Notes under the pieces: generated by a model
What the model saw: only the letters and a program-made list of their open reading frames with translations
Database searches by the model: none
What the model was told of the DNA's origin: nothing
Shown: positions 14,439-22,228 of the stretch, piece after piece
How positions within the stretch are numbered: the first letter of the stretch is position 1
How the letters are laid out: each line of letters opens with the position of its first letter
NCBI GenBank assembly: GCA_030833265.1
Contig: JAURHO010000005.1
Span: 1 to 26,444, forward strand
Source: Crocinitomicaceae bacterium
GTDB taxonomy: Bacteria; Bacteroidota; Bacteroidia; Flavobacteriales_D; Crocinitomicaceae
Direction of reading: 5' to 3'
DNA length: 26,444 nucleotides
Made by a program: the position numbers and the translations under genes

Positions 14439-15563
14439 TTAGTTATTCTTGAGCCATTTATAGTACCAATCATGGGCATAAAGAAAATAGGTGCCCGGAG
14501 GTAAGCGATCAAGATTATAGCTCGACTTTCCTTTTTCGGTTCTCAAGACAACCTTCCGATTCACATCGACCAGTACCAAAACTTCATTATAGGATTCAGG
14601 TAAGTGCAAGGTGTTTTCAAAAAAGTATATGCCCGTAACATCTTCTTTCACGTTTACAGCCATGATGTCTTCAACTGACCAGCTATGAAGCTTAGCGGGT
14701 ATCGTAATGACGGTGCTAATTTGTTCGCTACTCATAAAGCCAGAATTAGGAGCCGTTAAGCAAAGACCTTCTGTTTGACCCAAGGTTAGGGCTGAACCTA
14801 ATTCAATGCGCATTCGGTTGCCTTGAAAAAACCCAACAGGATCATTCCAAAACTTCCACATAAAGCAATTATATAATCCATTGCTTAATTGTTTGTAACC
14901 GAGTAAATAAAGTTGGTTGCTGCTTTGATCAAAAGCGGCGTCTGTTATTAAACCATCAACCTCAAAAGAATCTACCAATTGTGCCGCGATGGTATCTTGC
15001 CAAACACTCGGTAAAACATAGTGCTTAGTCCAGAGATTTTGCCAGTTCTTTGTAAAAATATGGATTGAATCGTTTTTGTAAACAAATGCCTCTGCATCGT
15101 AATTGTGTGCATTGACAGGCAAAGAACCTGCGGGTTGATCTGGGTAGAAAAAAGTCGATTTAATTGGAAACAAGGTGTCTGTTAATAGAAGTGCGTCCCT
15201 TTGAATTTGGTAAATATCAAAATACTGACGATTACCCATGTTATTACCAAAATCAGCAATAAATAAAACAGTTGGAGACGCGCCTATGGCTTCCCAATCG
15301 ACATTTTGGGCATTAGCCACAAACCATTCAGCTATTGTTTGTCCATTAGCCGGGTTTAACGCTTTTAACATGGGGGAATTGCCGCTATCATTGATTGAAT
15401 ATAGCGTGTCGTTCAAGCAAAGCAAGCTGGAGCTCTCTTCATTTCCGGGGCTCAAATTAGCGATAAACTGCGGTGTAATTGAGGACGTTGGCAAGGTAAC
15501 GCCTTGTTGGGCGCTCAGCCAAAACGCAATAAAAAAACTCACAAATATCAATTGTGCTTTCAT
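14439..15563 (-). CDS. secreted propeller-like protein, possible degenerate T9SS sorting domain
   Basis: 374 residues from the ATG at 15563. This start is chosen because it gives MKAQLIFVSFFIAFWLSAQ, a clean signal peptide, and because it overlaps the stop of the preceding gene as ATGA. A start seven codons upstream is less likely. The body has repeated short beta-rich segments such as SINDSGNSP (about 45-55), VDWEAIGA and LFIADFGNN, DAEAFVYKNDSI, ITDAAFDQ and LGQTEGLCL. Their spacing recalls a beta-propeller. The last roughly 45 residues (VLVLVDVNRKVVLRTEKG to LPPGTYFLYAHD) look like the end of a T9SS C-terminal domain, but the usual YPNP start is absent. I do not recognise a family and see no catalytic motif. 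It is the third gene of a coupled series with an ABC exporter and a substrate-binding-like protein. Confidence 0.75.
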   Translation of the reverse strand: MKAQLIFVSFFIAFWLSAQQGVTLPTSSITPQFIANLSPGNEESSSLLCLNDTLYSINDSGNSPMLKALNPANGQTIAEWFVANAQNVDWEAIGASPTVLFIADFGNNMGNRQYFDIYQIQRDALLLTDTLFPIKSTFFYPDQPAGSLPVNAHNYDAEAFVYKNDSIHIFTKNWQNLWTKHYVLPSVWQDTIAAQLVDSFEVDGLITDAAFDQSSNQLYLLGYKQLSNGLYNCFMWKFWNDPVGFFQGNRMRIELGSALTLGQTEGLCLTAPNSGFMSSEQISTVITIPAKLHSWSVEDIMAVNVKEDVTGIYFFENTLHLPESYNEVLVLVDVNRKVVLRTEKGKSSYNLDRLPPGTYFLYAHDWYYKWLKNN

Positions 15564-16417
15564 TGGAAAACCTTGTCGGACCAATTCGTTTGCTCTTCGT
15601 CAGATATTAAATGTAGCTCATGTAAAGTTTCGACAACATTTTGTATGTCTTCTTTTTCGATGCTTAATTGATTGGACCATTCTGTTTTTGACAACCAAGC
15701 TGAAACCTCATCTTTTTTTAGGGCATAACGCCAAGCCAACACCTCAGCGGCATCTGGGCTACTCTTTAAATCCTGAGCGCGTTTTTGAATGATTGGTAAA
15801 ATCGCTTGAAGTAAGGCTGCATCTTGTTGAAGCGTTTCCGTTCGAACCGCAATTACAAAACACGGCCAAGGTGTTAATACCTCTCCAACGCGCTTGCATT
15901 TGCCTTGATCTACGAAGGGCTGAGTGGTGTATTTCTCCCAAAGAAACCCTTGTGCTTCATCATTGTTTAAGGCCCATAAGCCACCATAAACATCGCCAAC
16001 AACGTTGAAACTCAGTGCTGTTGGATCCCAACCCTGTTGTTTAGCAAGAACATAAGACATTAAATGAGAACCGGATCCTTCTCTAGAAATTGCAAAAGTG
16101 CTGGCATCTAGATCGTTCAAATGATTGATTCCGTGGTTAACCGGTACATGAACACCCCAAATCAATGGTGTTTGTACATAAACAGCGATGATTTTTGCAT
16201 CCAAGCCTTTAAGTATAGCTCTAGTAATCCCTTCGGTCAGCAAAACAGCGATATCCAAAGTGCCGGCCTGAAGTCCCTTGATCATTTGCCCGGTACCGCC
16301 AGTCATGTCTGACCAGTGTAGTTCTATGCCCGCTTCTTTAAATTTGCCTTCCTCAATTGCGAGTCTCCAGGGTAAATTGAAGTGCTCAGGAACGCCACCA
16401 ATTTTTAGTCTTTTCAT
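15560..16417 (-). CDS. cytosolic substrate-binding-protein-fold protein (NMT1/TauA-like, Ca3427 type)
   Basis: 285 residues. It begins MKRLKIGGVPEHFNLPWR, directly with the first strand of a type II periplasmic-binding fold and with no signal peptide or lipobox. Typical motifs are the AIEEGKFKEAGIEL segment (20-33), GGTGQMIKGLQAGTLDIA (40-57), and SREGSGSHLM (111-120). This resembles the NMT1/TauA/SsuA group and, as I recall, the signal-less Ca3427-like proteins also found in fungi. Without export it is unlikely to serve a classical ABC importer; it may bind a small sulfonate- or thiamine-precursor-like ligand in the cytosol, or act as an enzyme. Both ends overlap neighbouring genes by 4 bases (ATGA), which links its translation to the ABC exporter upstream. 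Confidence 0.82.
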   Translation of the reverse strand: MKRLKIGGVPEHFNLPWRLAIEEGKFKEAGIELHWSDMTGGTGQMIKGLQAGTLDIAVLLTEGITRAILKGLDAKIIAVYVQTPLIWGVHVPVNHGINHLNDLDASTFAISREGSGSHLMSYVLAKQQGWDPTALSFNVVGDVYGGLWALNNDEAQGFLWEKYTTQPFVDQGKCKRVGEVLTPWPCFVIAVRTETLQQDAALLQAILPIIQKRAQDLKSSPDAAEVLAWRYALKKDEVSAWLSKTEWSNQLSIEKEDIQNVVETLHELHLISDEEQTNWSDKVFQ

Positions 16418-18180
16418 GGCTCTTGCTGGTTGAAATACTGACGATCGTATAAGTTTTTGTAGTGTGCGTTTTGCGCAATTAAATCGTCGTGTGTGCCTTG
16501 TTCAATGATTTCACCCTTGTCCATCACGACAATTCTACTCGCCTGTCTGATGGTGGATAAGCGGTGTGCTATGACAATTGAGGTGCGGCCCCTAGTGAGT
16601 TTCTCCGTGGCCGTTTTGATGAGCATTTCGCTTTCTGAATCGACACTTGAAGTGGCTTCGTCGAGAATAAGTAATTCTGGATTATAAACAAATGCGCGAA
16701 TAAACGCTAGCAACTGACGTTGGCCAACCGAAAGCGTTCCTCCTCTTTCGCCTATTGGTTGCTCATATTTGAGTGGCAATTGATCGATAAATTCATGTGC
16801 CCCCACCGCTTTGGATGCCTCAATTACTTGTTCAAGTGTGATTGAGGGATCGCCGAGGGTAATGTTGTTAAAGATGGTGTCTGAGAACAAAAAGACATCT
16901 TGTAATACAATGGCAATGTGCTTGCGCAAGGTACTTAAAGCAATGTCTTCGATGGGAACAGCGCCTATTGTGATTTGGCCAGATTGATGTTCGTAGAATC
17001 TTCCTAGTAAATTCACCAATGTTGTTTTCCCAGAGCCTGTAGCCCCAACAATGGCTACTGTTTCGCCTTTTTTAATCGTGAGGTTCAGGTGCTTTAAAAC
17101 AGGCTGCCCTTCGACATATGCAAATTGGACATCTGTAAATTTGAGGTCTTGATTGAAGTCAATTTTATTGAGTTTTCCGTCTGTTTGGACATCTGTTTGT
17201 TCGTCGAGAACCGCGAAAATGCGCTCGGCCCTAACCGTTCCTCTTTGTAGGACATTGAACTTGTCAGCCAACATACGAATAGGTCTGTACAACTGACCAA
17301 TCCAAAAAACAAATGCGAAAATTTGGCCAAACATATTGCGGACTTCTTGGTCCGTTTTGCCGGAGGCCTGTATGGCGCCCCAAACCAATAAAGATGCAAT
17401 AGACAACGAGCTCAGAATTTCTACGAGTGGAAAAAAAATGGAGTTGGCCCAAACAGCCTTAATGTGTGCGCCTCGATGTGCTTTATTGATTTCATCAAAT
17501 GAAGCCGCTTCATTTTTTTGGCGATTGAAAAGCTGAACCAAACTCATGCCAGTCAACCTTTCTTGAACAAACGTATTCAGCTTCGTTACCGCTACCCTTT
17601 CTTGCTGAAAACTGCCTTTCATGGCGCGCGCAAAAATCCTCGTTGACCAAATTAAAATCGGAACCGGAATTAAGGTCATGAGCGCCAATTGCCAATTGGT
17701 AAGAAACATGAAAAGAATGATCAGCGTTAAGGATAGTAAGTCAGCTGCGATATCCATGACACCCGATGAAAACACTTCCGTAATGGCCTCCATGTCCGAA
17801 ACCACTCGTGTCACCATGGCGCCCACTGGGTTTTTATCGAAATAAGCCACGCGCAATTGCATGAAATGCTGAATCACTTTTTTGCGCAAGTCTCTGATGA
17901 CTGACTGTGCCAATAAGTTAGAAAAGAAAGTTCCGACTACTTGCAGCAAGGCTTCTAACAAGAGCATGAGCAGCACCAACAGCGAGCCGAGTAAAAGCAG
18001 ATTTGGGTTTTGATTCTTGATGAGGTAGCGCTCAATGATCTGACCAATGACGTAGGGTCTGGCCGGAGATAACGCAGCTAATAGAATTGTAGTAGAAACC
18101 GCAATTATTAGATATTTTCGGTAGGGTCTTGCATAGCTTAGTAAGCGTTTGAACAAGGAATATTGCAGCTTTTCACTCAT
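16414..18180 (-). CDS. ABC exporter half-transporter (MsbA/LmrA-like)
   Basis: 588 residues, the usual size for a fused membrane-plus-ATPase half-transporter that works as a homodimer or heterodimer. Six membrane helices lie in residues about 20-305. The ATPase domain contains Walker A GATGSGKTT (379-387), Q-loop LQDVFLFSDT (426-435), signature LSVGQRQ (483-489), Walker B LLILDE (503-508) with catalytic Glu508, and the H-loop IAHRLSTI. Such proteins export lipids, drugs or peptides; the cargo cannot be told. It leads a minus-strand series whose next two genes overlap by 4 bases each. A perfect TAnnTTTG box sits 7 bases upstream of the ATG. Its 5' end faces the prs promoter. Confidence 0.95.
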   Translation of the reverse strand: MSEKLQYSLFKRLLSYARPYRKYLIIAVSTTILLAALSPARPYVIGQIIERYLIKNQNPNLLLLGSLLVLLMLLLEALLQVVGTFFSNLLAQSVIRDLRKKVIQHFMQLRVAYFDKNPVGAMVTRVVSDMEAITEVFSSGVMDIAADLLSLTLIILFMFLTNWQLALMTLIPVPILIWSTRIFARAMKGSFQQERVAVTKLNTFVQERLTGMSLVQLFNRQKNEAASFDEINKAHRGAHIKAVWANSIFFPLVEILSSLSIASLLVWGAIQASGKTDQEVRNMFGQIFAFVFWIGQLYRPIRMLADKFNVLQRGTVRAERIFAVLDEQTDVQTDGKLNKIDFNQDLKFTDVQFAYVEGQPVLKHLNLTIKKGETVAIVGATGSGKTTLVNLLGRFYEHQSGQITIGAVPIEDIALSTLRKHIAIVLQDVFLFSDTIFNNITLGDPSITLEQVIEASKAVGAHEFIDQLPLKYEQPIGERGGTLSVGQRQLLAFIRAFVYNPELLILDEATSSVDSESEMLIKTATEKLTRGRTSIVIAHRLSTIRQASRIVVMDKGEIIEQGTHDDLIAQNAHYKNLYDRQYFNQQEP

Positions 18181-18187
18181 TTGTTTA

Positions 18188-18195
18188 CAAAATTA
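18188..18195 (-). promoter_or_regulatory. perfect TAnnTTTG -7 box of the ABC exporter gene
   Basis: On the minus strand the sequence is TAATTTTG, full agreement with the consensus, ending 7 bases before the ATG at 18180. The transcript would start at or a few bases before the start codon. Confidence 0.6.
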
Positions 18196-18208
18196 CTTCT
18201 TAATTCCT

Positions 18209-18216
18209 TACCTTTG
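18209..18216 (+). promoter_or_regulatory. perfect TAnnTTTG -7 box of prs
   Basis: TACCTTTG matches the Bacteroidota -7 consensus. It lies 18 bases before the GTG start at 18235, and it is downstream of the upstream ATG at 18163, which argues against that longer start. A TTTG sits at 18180-18183, 25 bases upstream, a longer spacing than usual. It is divergent to the ABC exporter promoter 13 bases away. Confidence 0.6.
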
Positions 18217-18234
18217 CATCCAATTTCAATTAAG

Positions 18235-19164
18235 GTGGGCGTTAAAATTTTTGCTGGACGAGCTTCTGAACACTTAGCATCACAAATTGCTAAGTCATTT
18301 GGTACGCCATTAGGCGACGTTAAAGTAAGCGTTTTTTCTGATGGTGAATTCCAGCCTTCTTTCGAAGAAACAGTGCGTGGACAAGACGTTTTCATCGTTC
18401 AGTCTACCATGCCACCAACTGAAAATCTTTTTGAATTACTACTTTTAGTAGATGCAGCACGTCGCGCTTCAGCACGTAAAATTATTGCTGTCATCCCATA
18501 CTTTGGTTTTGCACGTCAAGACCGCAAAGACAAACCAAGAGTTGCCATTGGTGCAAAACTTGTTGCCAACATGCTCATGGCTGCTGGTGTTGACCGCGTC
18601 ATGACCATGGATCTTCACGCAGACCAAATTCAAGGTTTCTTTGAAGTTCCTGTTGATCACCTTTTTGCATCTACCCTCTTTCTTCAAGAAGTAGAGGCAC
18701 TAGACCAACAAAATTTAGTGGTTGCCGCTCCTGATGCAGGTGGGGCCAAACGCGCCAACTCTTACGCTCAAAAATTAAACTGTGGCTTAGCACTTTGCCA
18801 CAAACACCGCAAGAAAGCCAATGAAATTGCTGAAATGACAGTAATTGGCGATGTTGTTGGTAAAGATGTTGTGATCATCGACGACATGTGCGATACCGCC
18901 GGAACGCTTACTACTGCTGCAGATCTTCTTATTGAAAAAGGCGCAAAAAGTGTCCGTGCTTTTACAACACATGCGGTCTTGAGTGGCCCAGCATTTGAAC
19001 GCATTGAAGCGTCCAAATTAACCGAACTGATTGTTACCGACACGATTCCGTTAAGCAAACACAGCAGCAAAATCCGCGTGGTTTCTGTAGCTGATCTCTT
19101 TGCCGACGTCATCAAACGTTTGGTTAACAACGAATCTATCAGTTCTCATTTTGTAATCTCTTAA
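18235..19164 (+). CDS. prs: ribose-phosphate pyrophosphokinase (PRPP synthetase)
   Basis: 309 residues from a GTG start. That start gives the family's usual length and N-terminus (VGVKIFAGRAS); the ATG at 18163 would add 24 unrelated residues, overlap the divergent ABC gene and precede the promoter box. Family motifs are SDGEFQPSFEE, PYFGFARQDRKD (catalytic flexible loop), MDLHADQIQGFF, and the PRPP-binding loop VVIIDDMCDTAGT. The enzyme transfers pyrophosphate from ATP to ribose 5-phosphate, which supplies PRPP for nucleotides, His, Trp and NAD. It is followed after 12 bases by rplY, the common prs-rplY pairing in bacteria. Confidence 0.95.
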   Translation: MGVKIFAGRASEHLASQIAKSFGTPLGDVKVSVFSDGEFQPSFEETVRGQDVFIVQSTMPPTENLFELLLLVDAARRASARKIIAVIPYFGFARQDRKDKPRVAIGAKLVANMLMAAGVDRVMTMDLHADQIQGFFEVPVDHLFASTLFLQEVEALDQQNLVVAAPDAGGAKRANSYAQKLNCGLALCHKHRKKANEIAEMTVIGDVVGKDVVIIDDMCDTAGTLTTAADLLIEKGAKSVRAFTTHAVLSGPAFERIEASKLTELIVTDTIPLSKHSSKIRVVSVADLFADVIKRLVNNESISSHFVIS

Positions 19165-19176
19165 ATTAATATAAAC

Positions 19177-19770
19177 ATGAAAACAGCACATTTGAGCGGT
19201 TCGCTTAGAGCGAACGTAGGGAAAAAGGATGCTGCGGCTTTGCGTAACGCTGGCCTAGTTCCTTGTGTGCTTTACGGTCAAGGTGAGCAAACTCACTTCG
19301 CAGTAAAGCGAACAGAAATCGACAAAATCGTTTTTTCCCCTGAAGTTTATCAAGTAGCCCTTGACATCGAAGGTAAAAAAGCAGTCGGTATCATCCGTGA
19401 GTTACAACAACACCCTACCAAAGACACCATTCAACACGTAGACTTCTACGAATTGAATGACAGCAAAGAGGTACGTGTGAAATTACCAGTTCGCATTACA
19501 GGTTCTTCCCGTGGTGTAATGGCCGGTGGTAAACTCATGACCGTTTTCCGTCAATTACAGTGTATTGGTCTTCCAAGCGCTTTACCTGACGCAATTACAC
19601 TAGACATTACTAAACTTCGTATCGGTCAATCGATCCGTGTAAGCAGTATTGAAATTCCAGGTGTAAAATTCCTTGACCCTGCAAATGCAGTGGTTGTTGC
19701 CGTTAAAATGGCTCGTGGTGCTGTTAAAGGCGCTGACGCCGGTGACGACGAAGAAGAGGAAGAAGCATAA
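19177..19770 (+). CDS. rplY: 50S ribosomal protein L25/Ctc, two-domain form
   Basis: 197 residues. The N-terminal L25 domain (about 1-90) has NVGKKDAAALRNAGLVPCVLYG, split here as GKKDAAALRNAGLVPCVLYG, and a second TL5/Ctc beta domain spans about 95-185. The tail is acidic (DDEEEEEA). The protein binds 5S rRNA in the large subunit and is stress-linked in some bacteria. Codon choice looks biased as expected for a highly expressed gene. It follows prs closely and ends at a terminator 22 bases downstream, so prs-rplY is probably a two-gene unit. A pth gene, often next in other bacteria, is absent. Confidence 0.95.
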   Translation: MKTAHLSGSLRANVGKKDAAALRNAGLVPCVLYGQGEQTHFAVKRTEIDKIVFSPEVYQVALDIEGKKAVGIIRELQQHPTKDTIQHVDFYELNDSKEVRVKLPVRITGSSRGVMAGGKLMTVFRQLQCIGLPSALPDAITLDITKLRIGQSIRVSSIEIPGVKFLDPANAVVVAVKMARGAVKGADAGDDEEEEEA

Positions 19771-19791
19771 GCATCTTTTGATTAAATTAAG

Positions 19792-19819
19792 AAAACCGTC
19801 CTTGTGGCGGTTTTTTTTT
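19792..19819 (+). terminator. Rho-independent terminator of prs-rplY
   Basis: AAAACCG (19792-19798) pairs with CGGTTTT (19808-19814), with an inner CC/GG pair next to a bulged T, and a run of nine T from 19811 to 19819. Confidence 0.85.
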
Positions 19820-19853
19820 GTCACTTTTGTTCGTTAATTTCGTTTCCGTAACT

Positions 19854-20570
19854 ATGACCCAGCCTCGCACCCTTATTATCATTCCTACTTATAACGAAAA
19901 GGACAACGTAGCTCAAATGGTGCAAGCAATTCTAGGCTTACAACAAGGGTATCATATATTATTCATTGACGACAACTCTCCGGATGGCACCGCTCAACAC
20001 ATCGAGATGCTCATGGAAAGACATCCAGAGGTTTTTTTAGAAAAACGCTCAGGAAAATTAGGCTTAGGCACCGCCTATATTCATGGCTTCAAATGGGCTT
20101 TGAAAAGAGATTATCTCTATATCATCGAAATGGACTGTGATTTTTCACACAATCCTAAAGATTTACCATGGCTATTAGCCGCTTGCCAAAACGGTGCAGA
20201 CTTGTCCGTTGGCTCTAGATATGTGCCCGGAGGTCGCGTTCGCAATTGGCCACTCAAACGCATTTTAATGAGCTATTTTGCGAGTGTCTATGTTCGACTC
20301 ATTTTATTGATCAATATCAAAGACACTACCGCTGGCTTCAAATGTTATCAGGCCAAAGTTTTAGAAGCAATACCCCTCGATCGCATTCCTTTCAAAGGCT
20401 ATGCGTTTCAAATTTGCATGAAATATGCAGCGATCAAACTCGGTTTTAAAGTCAAAGAGATTCCCATCACTTTTGTAGATAGAATTGTTGGCGAATCTAA
20501 AATGAGCAAAGGCATATTTAAAGAGGCGTTTTTTGGCGTTTGGGAAATGAGAAAAATGAAGTGGAAATGA
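19854..20570 (+). CDS. GT2 polyprenol-phosphate glycosyltransferase (Dpm1-like)
   Basis: 238 residues from the ATG at 19854, which begins MTQPRTLIIIPTYNEKDN, the normal N-terminus; the longer frame from 19818 adds an unrelated stretch covering the promoter region. GT2 motifs are IIPTYNE, DDNSPDGT (39-46), the DXD-type EMDCDFSHNP (92-101) with Asp94 and Asp96, SRYVPGG, and DTTAGFKCY. There is no C-terminal membrane domain, so it is the short, membrane-associated Dpm1 type that makes polyprenol-phosphate mannose or glucose as a sugar donor. A box TAATTTCG at 19835-19842 (one mismatch to TAnnTTTG) could drive it. It overlaps the dihydroorotase gene as ATGA. Confidence 0.9.
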   Translation: MTQPRTLIIIPTYNEKDNVAQMVQAILGLQQGYHILFIDDNSPDGTAQHIEMLMERHPEVFLEKRSGKLGLGTAYIHGFKWALKRDYLYIIEMDCDFSHNPKDLPWLLAACQNGADLSVGSRYVPGGRVRNWPLKRILMSYFASVYVRLILLINIKDTTAGFKCYQAKVLEAIPLDRIPFKGYAFQICMKYAAIKLGFKVKEIPITFVDRIVGESKMSKGIFKEAFFGVWEMRKMKWK

Positions 20571-21904
20571 AGACGATACTCAGAAACGGAACCATCATCA
20601 ATGAAGGCAAAAAGTTTATTGCCGATATTTTAATCTCAAACGGCAGAATCGAAAAAATTGCAAGCGCCATTTCCATACAAGAAAAGGCAGAAGAAGTTAA
20701 TGCAGAAGGCTTATATATTTTACCCGGATGCATAGATGATCAAGTGCACTTCAGAGAACCCGGTCTCACACATAAAGGCAATATTTATTCAGAGTCTAGA
20801 GCAGCGGTTGCCGGCGGCATCACCAGTTTTATGGAAATGCCAAATACGGTTCCGAATGCGCTCACCCAAGAGTTATTAGAAGACAAATATCAGATTGCAC
20901 AGCAAACAGCATTGGCCAACTACTCATTCTTCATGGGTGCGTCTAATGACAACCTAGAAGAAGTGCTGAAAACCGACACCTCTAAAATTTGCGGCGTAAA
21001 GGTTTTTATGGGCTCGTCTACGGGAAACATGTTGGTTGATAAAGAAAGTGTGTTAGAGGGCTTGTTTTCGCGCGTTGGGGCGCTTATTGCCACACATTGT
21101 GAAGATGAACACACCGTTAAGTCTAACCTTGCCGTATTTCAGGAAAGATACGGCGACAACATTCCTGTGAGCGCTCATCCGCTCATTCGCAGTGAAGAAG
21201 CGTGTTACCTTTCTTCATCAAAAGCTGCTTCGCTCGCAAAAAAACACAAAGCGCGCCTACATATCTTACACATTTCAACGGCCAAAGAAACTGAGCTTTT
21301 TGACAACACCCTGCCGCTTGAGCAAAAGCTGATAACTGCAGAAGCTTGCATTCACCACCTTTGGTTCAGTGATGCTGATTATCAAGAAAAGGGAAATTTC
21401 ATCAAATGGAATCCGGCTGTCAAAACTGCTCAAGACCGCGAGGGCATTTGGAAAGCCTTGCTTGATGACCGCATTGACGTTATTGCAACGGATCATGCGC
21501 CACATACACTTGAAGAAAAATCACAAGCATATTCATCCGCTCCATCAGGAGGGCCGCTTGTTCAACACGCTTTGCTTGCCATGCTAGACAAGGTGCAGGA
21601 AGGCCGAATTTCAATTGAAAGAGTTGTAGAAAAAATGGCTCATGCACCTGCTACACTCTTTAGAATCGAAGAACGCGGTTTTATCAGAGAAGGTTACCAC
21701 GCAGATCTTGTTTTGGTTAAACCAGAAGCAGGAGAAGTTGTGAGCAAATCAAATGTGCTTTACAAATGTGCTTGGTCACCGTTTGAAGGCCACCAATTTG
21801 CCCACCAAATTCACAGCACTTACGTGAATGGTAATTGTGTATACAACAACGGCCTGATTCAAGAAGGGTCTAATGGCCAGCGCCTTACCTTTACATCAAG
21901 ATGA
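20567..21904 (+). CDS. pyrC: dihydroorotase
   Basis: 445 residues from the ATG at 20567, which overlaps the previous stop as ATGA; a start nine codons earlier would lie inside the GT2 gene and adds a hydrophilic extension. The amidohydrolase signs are LPGCIDDQVHFREPGL (52-67), KVFMGSSTGN (145-154), HCEDE (178-182 with His178), HILHIS (232-237) and the catalytic Asp309 in ATDHAPH. The usual first His of the HxH metal pair is Gln59 here, with His61 retained; I recall this DDQVHFREPG form from other Bacteroidota enzymes. The protein closes carbamoyl-aspartate to dihydroorotate in pyrimidine synthesis. The lipoprotein gene after it also overlaps by 4 bases. Confidence 0.92.
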   Translation: MKTILRNGTIINEGKKFIADILISNGRIEKIASAISIQEKAEEVNAEGLYILPGCIDDQVHFREPGLTHKGNIYSESRAAVAGGITSFMEMPNTVPNALTQELLEDKYQIAQQTALANYSFFMGASNDNLEEVLKTDTSKICGVKVFMGSSTGNMLVDKESVLEGLFSRVGALIATHCEDEHTVKSNLAVFQERYGDNIPVSAHPLIRSEEACYLSSSKAASLAKKHKARLHILHISTAKETELFDNTLPLEQKLITAEACIHHLWFSDADYQEKGNFIKWNPAVKTAQDREGIWKALLDDRIDVIATDHAPHTLEEKSQAYSSAPSGGPLVQHALLAMLDKVQEGRISIERVVEKMAHAPATLFRIEERGFIREGYHADLVLVKPEAGEVVSKSNVLYKCAWSPFEGHQFAHQIHSTYVNGNCVYNNGLIQEGSNGQRLTFTSR

Positions 21905-22221
21905 AAAAGCTTTTTTGTTTAATCTTCCTATTTGTTGGTTTCGCTTGTGATCAAAATCAAGTCCCGAAAGAATATGTAGGTCTTGAGCAAATGACTGTGC
22001 TTGTTGAAGAAATCAGCGTCTTGGAAGCTTATTATCAGAGCGCTTACGGCGTTCCTGGGCAATATAAAGAGGCGCTTGACAAAGCAGTAGCCACCACATT
22101 AAAGAAATATAATTGTAGCCTGTCCAAGTTTAAAAGGAGCGTGTTCTACTATGCGACGCAACCCGAATTACAGGCCTTGCTCAATGAAAGCGTGATGACG
22201 CGTTTAAGTAGAAAAATTTAA
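21901..22221 (+). CDS. DUF4296-type small lipoprotein
   Basis: 106 residues. The signal peptide ends in a lipobox-like GFAC (Cys16). The mature part is short and helical, with VPKEYVGLEQMTVLVEEIS (split here as VPKEYVGLEQM and TVLVEEIS) leading a pattern P..y...e.M..ll.ei...ea, which fits the Bacteroidota DUF4296 family. The function is unknown; family members are envelope lipoproteins often found beside dihydroorotase in this phylum. The start overlaps the dihydroorotase stop as ATGA. The stop TAA lies 2 bases from the stop of the convergent murI gene. Confidence 0.82.
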   Translation: MKKLFCLIFLFVGFACDQNQVPKEYVGLEQMTVLVEEISVLEAYYQSAYGVPGQYKEALDKAVATTLKKYNCSLSKFKRSVFYYATQPELQALLNESVMTRLSRKI

Positions 22222-22228
22222 GCTTAAA
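22217..22228. repeat. 12-base palindrome holding both convergent stop codons
   Basis: TTTAAGCTTAAA is a perfect palindrome. It includes the TAA of the plus-strand lipoprotein gene (22219-22221) and the complement of the TAA of murI (22224-22226). With the flanking A and T runs it may act as a weak bidirectional terminator, but the stem is A/T-rich. Confidence 0.5.

Noticed and set aside
15560..18180. Reading the ABC protein and binding protein as an ABC importer
   Set aside because: The ABC protein has the fused six-helix exporter layout, there is no separate permease, and the binding protein has no export signal.
18163..18234. Upstream ATG for PRPP synthetase
   Set aside because: It adds 24 residues unlike the family, overlaps the divergent ABC gene, and lies upstream of the likely promoter box.
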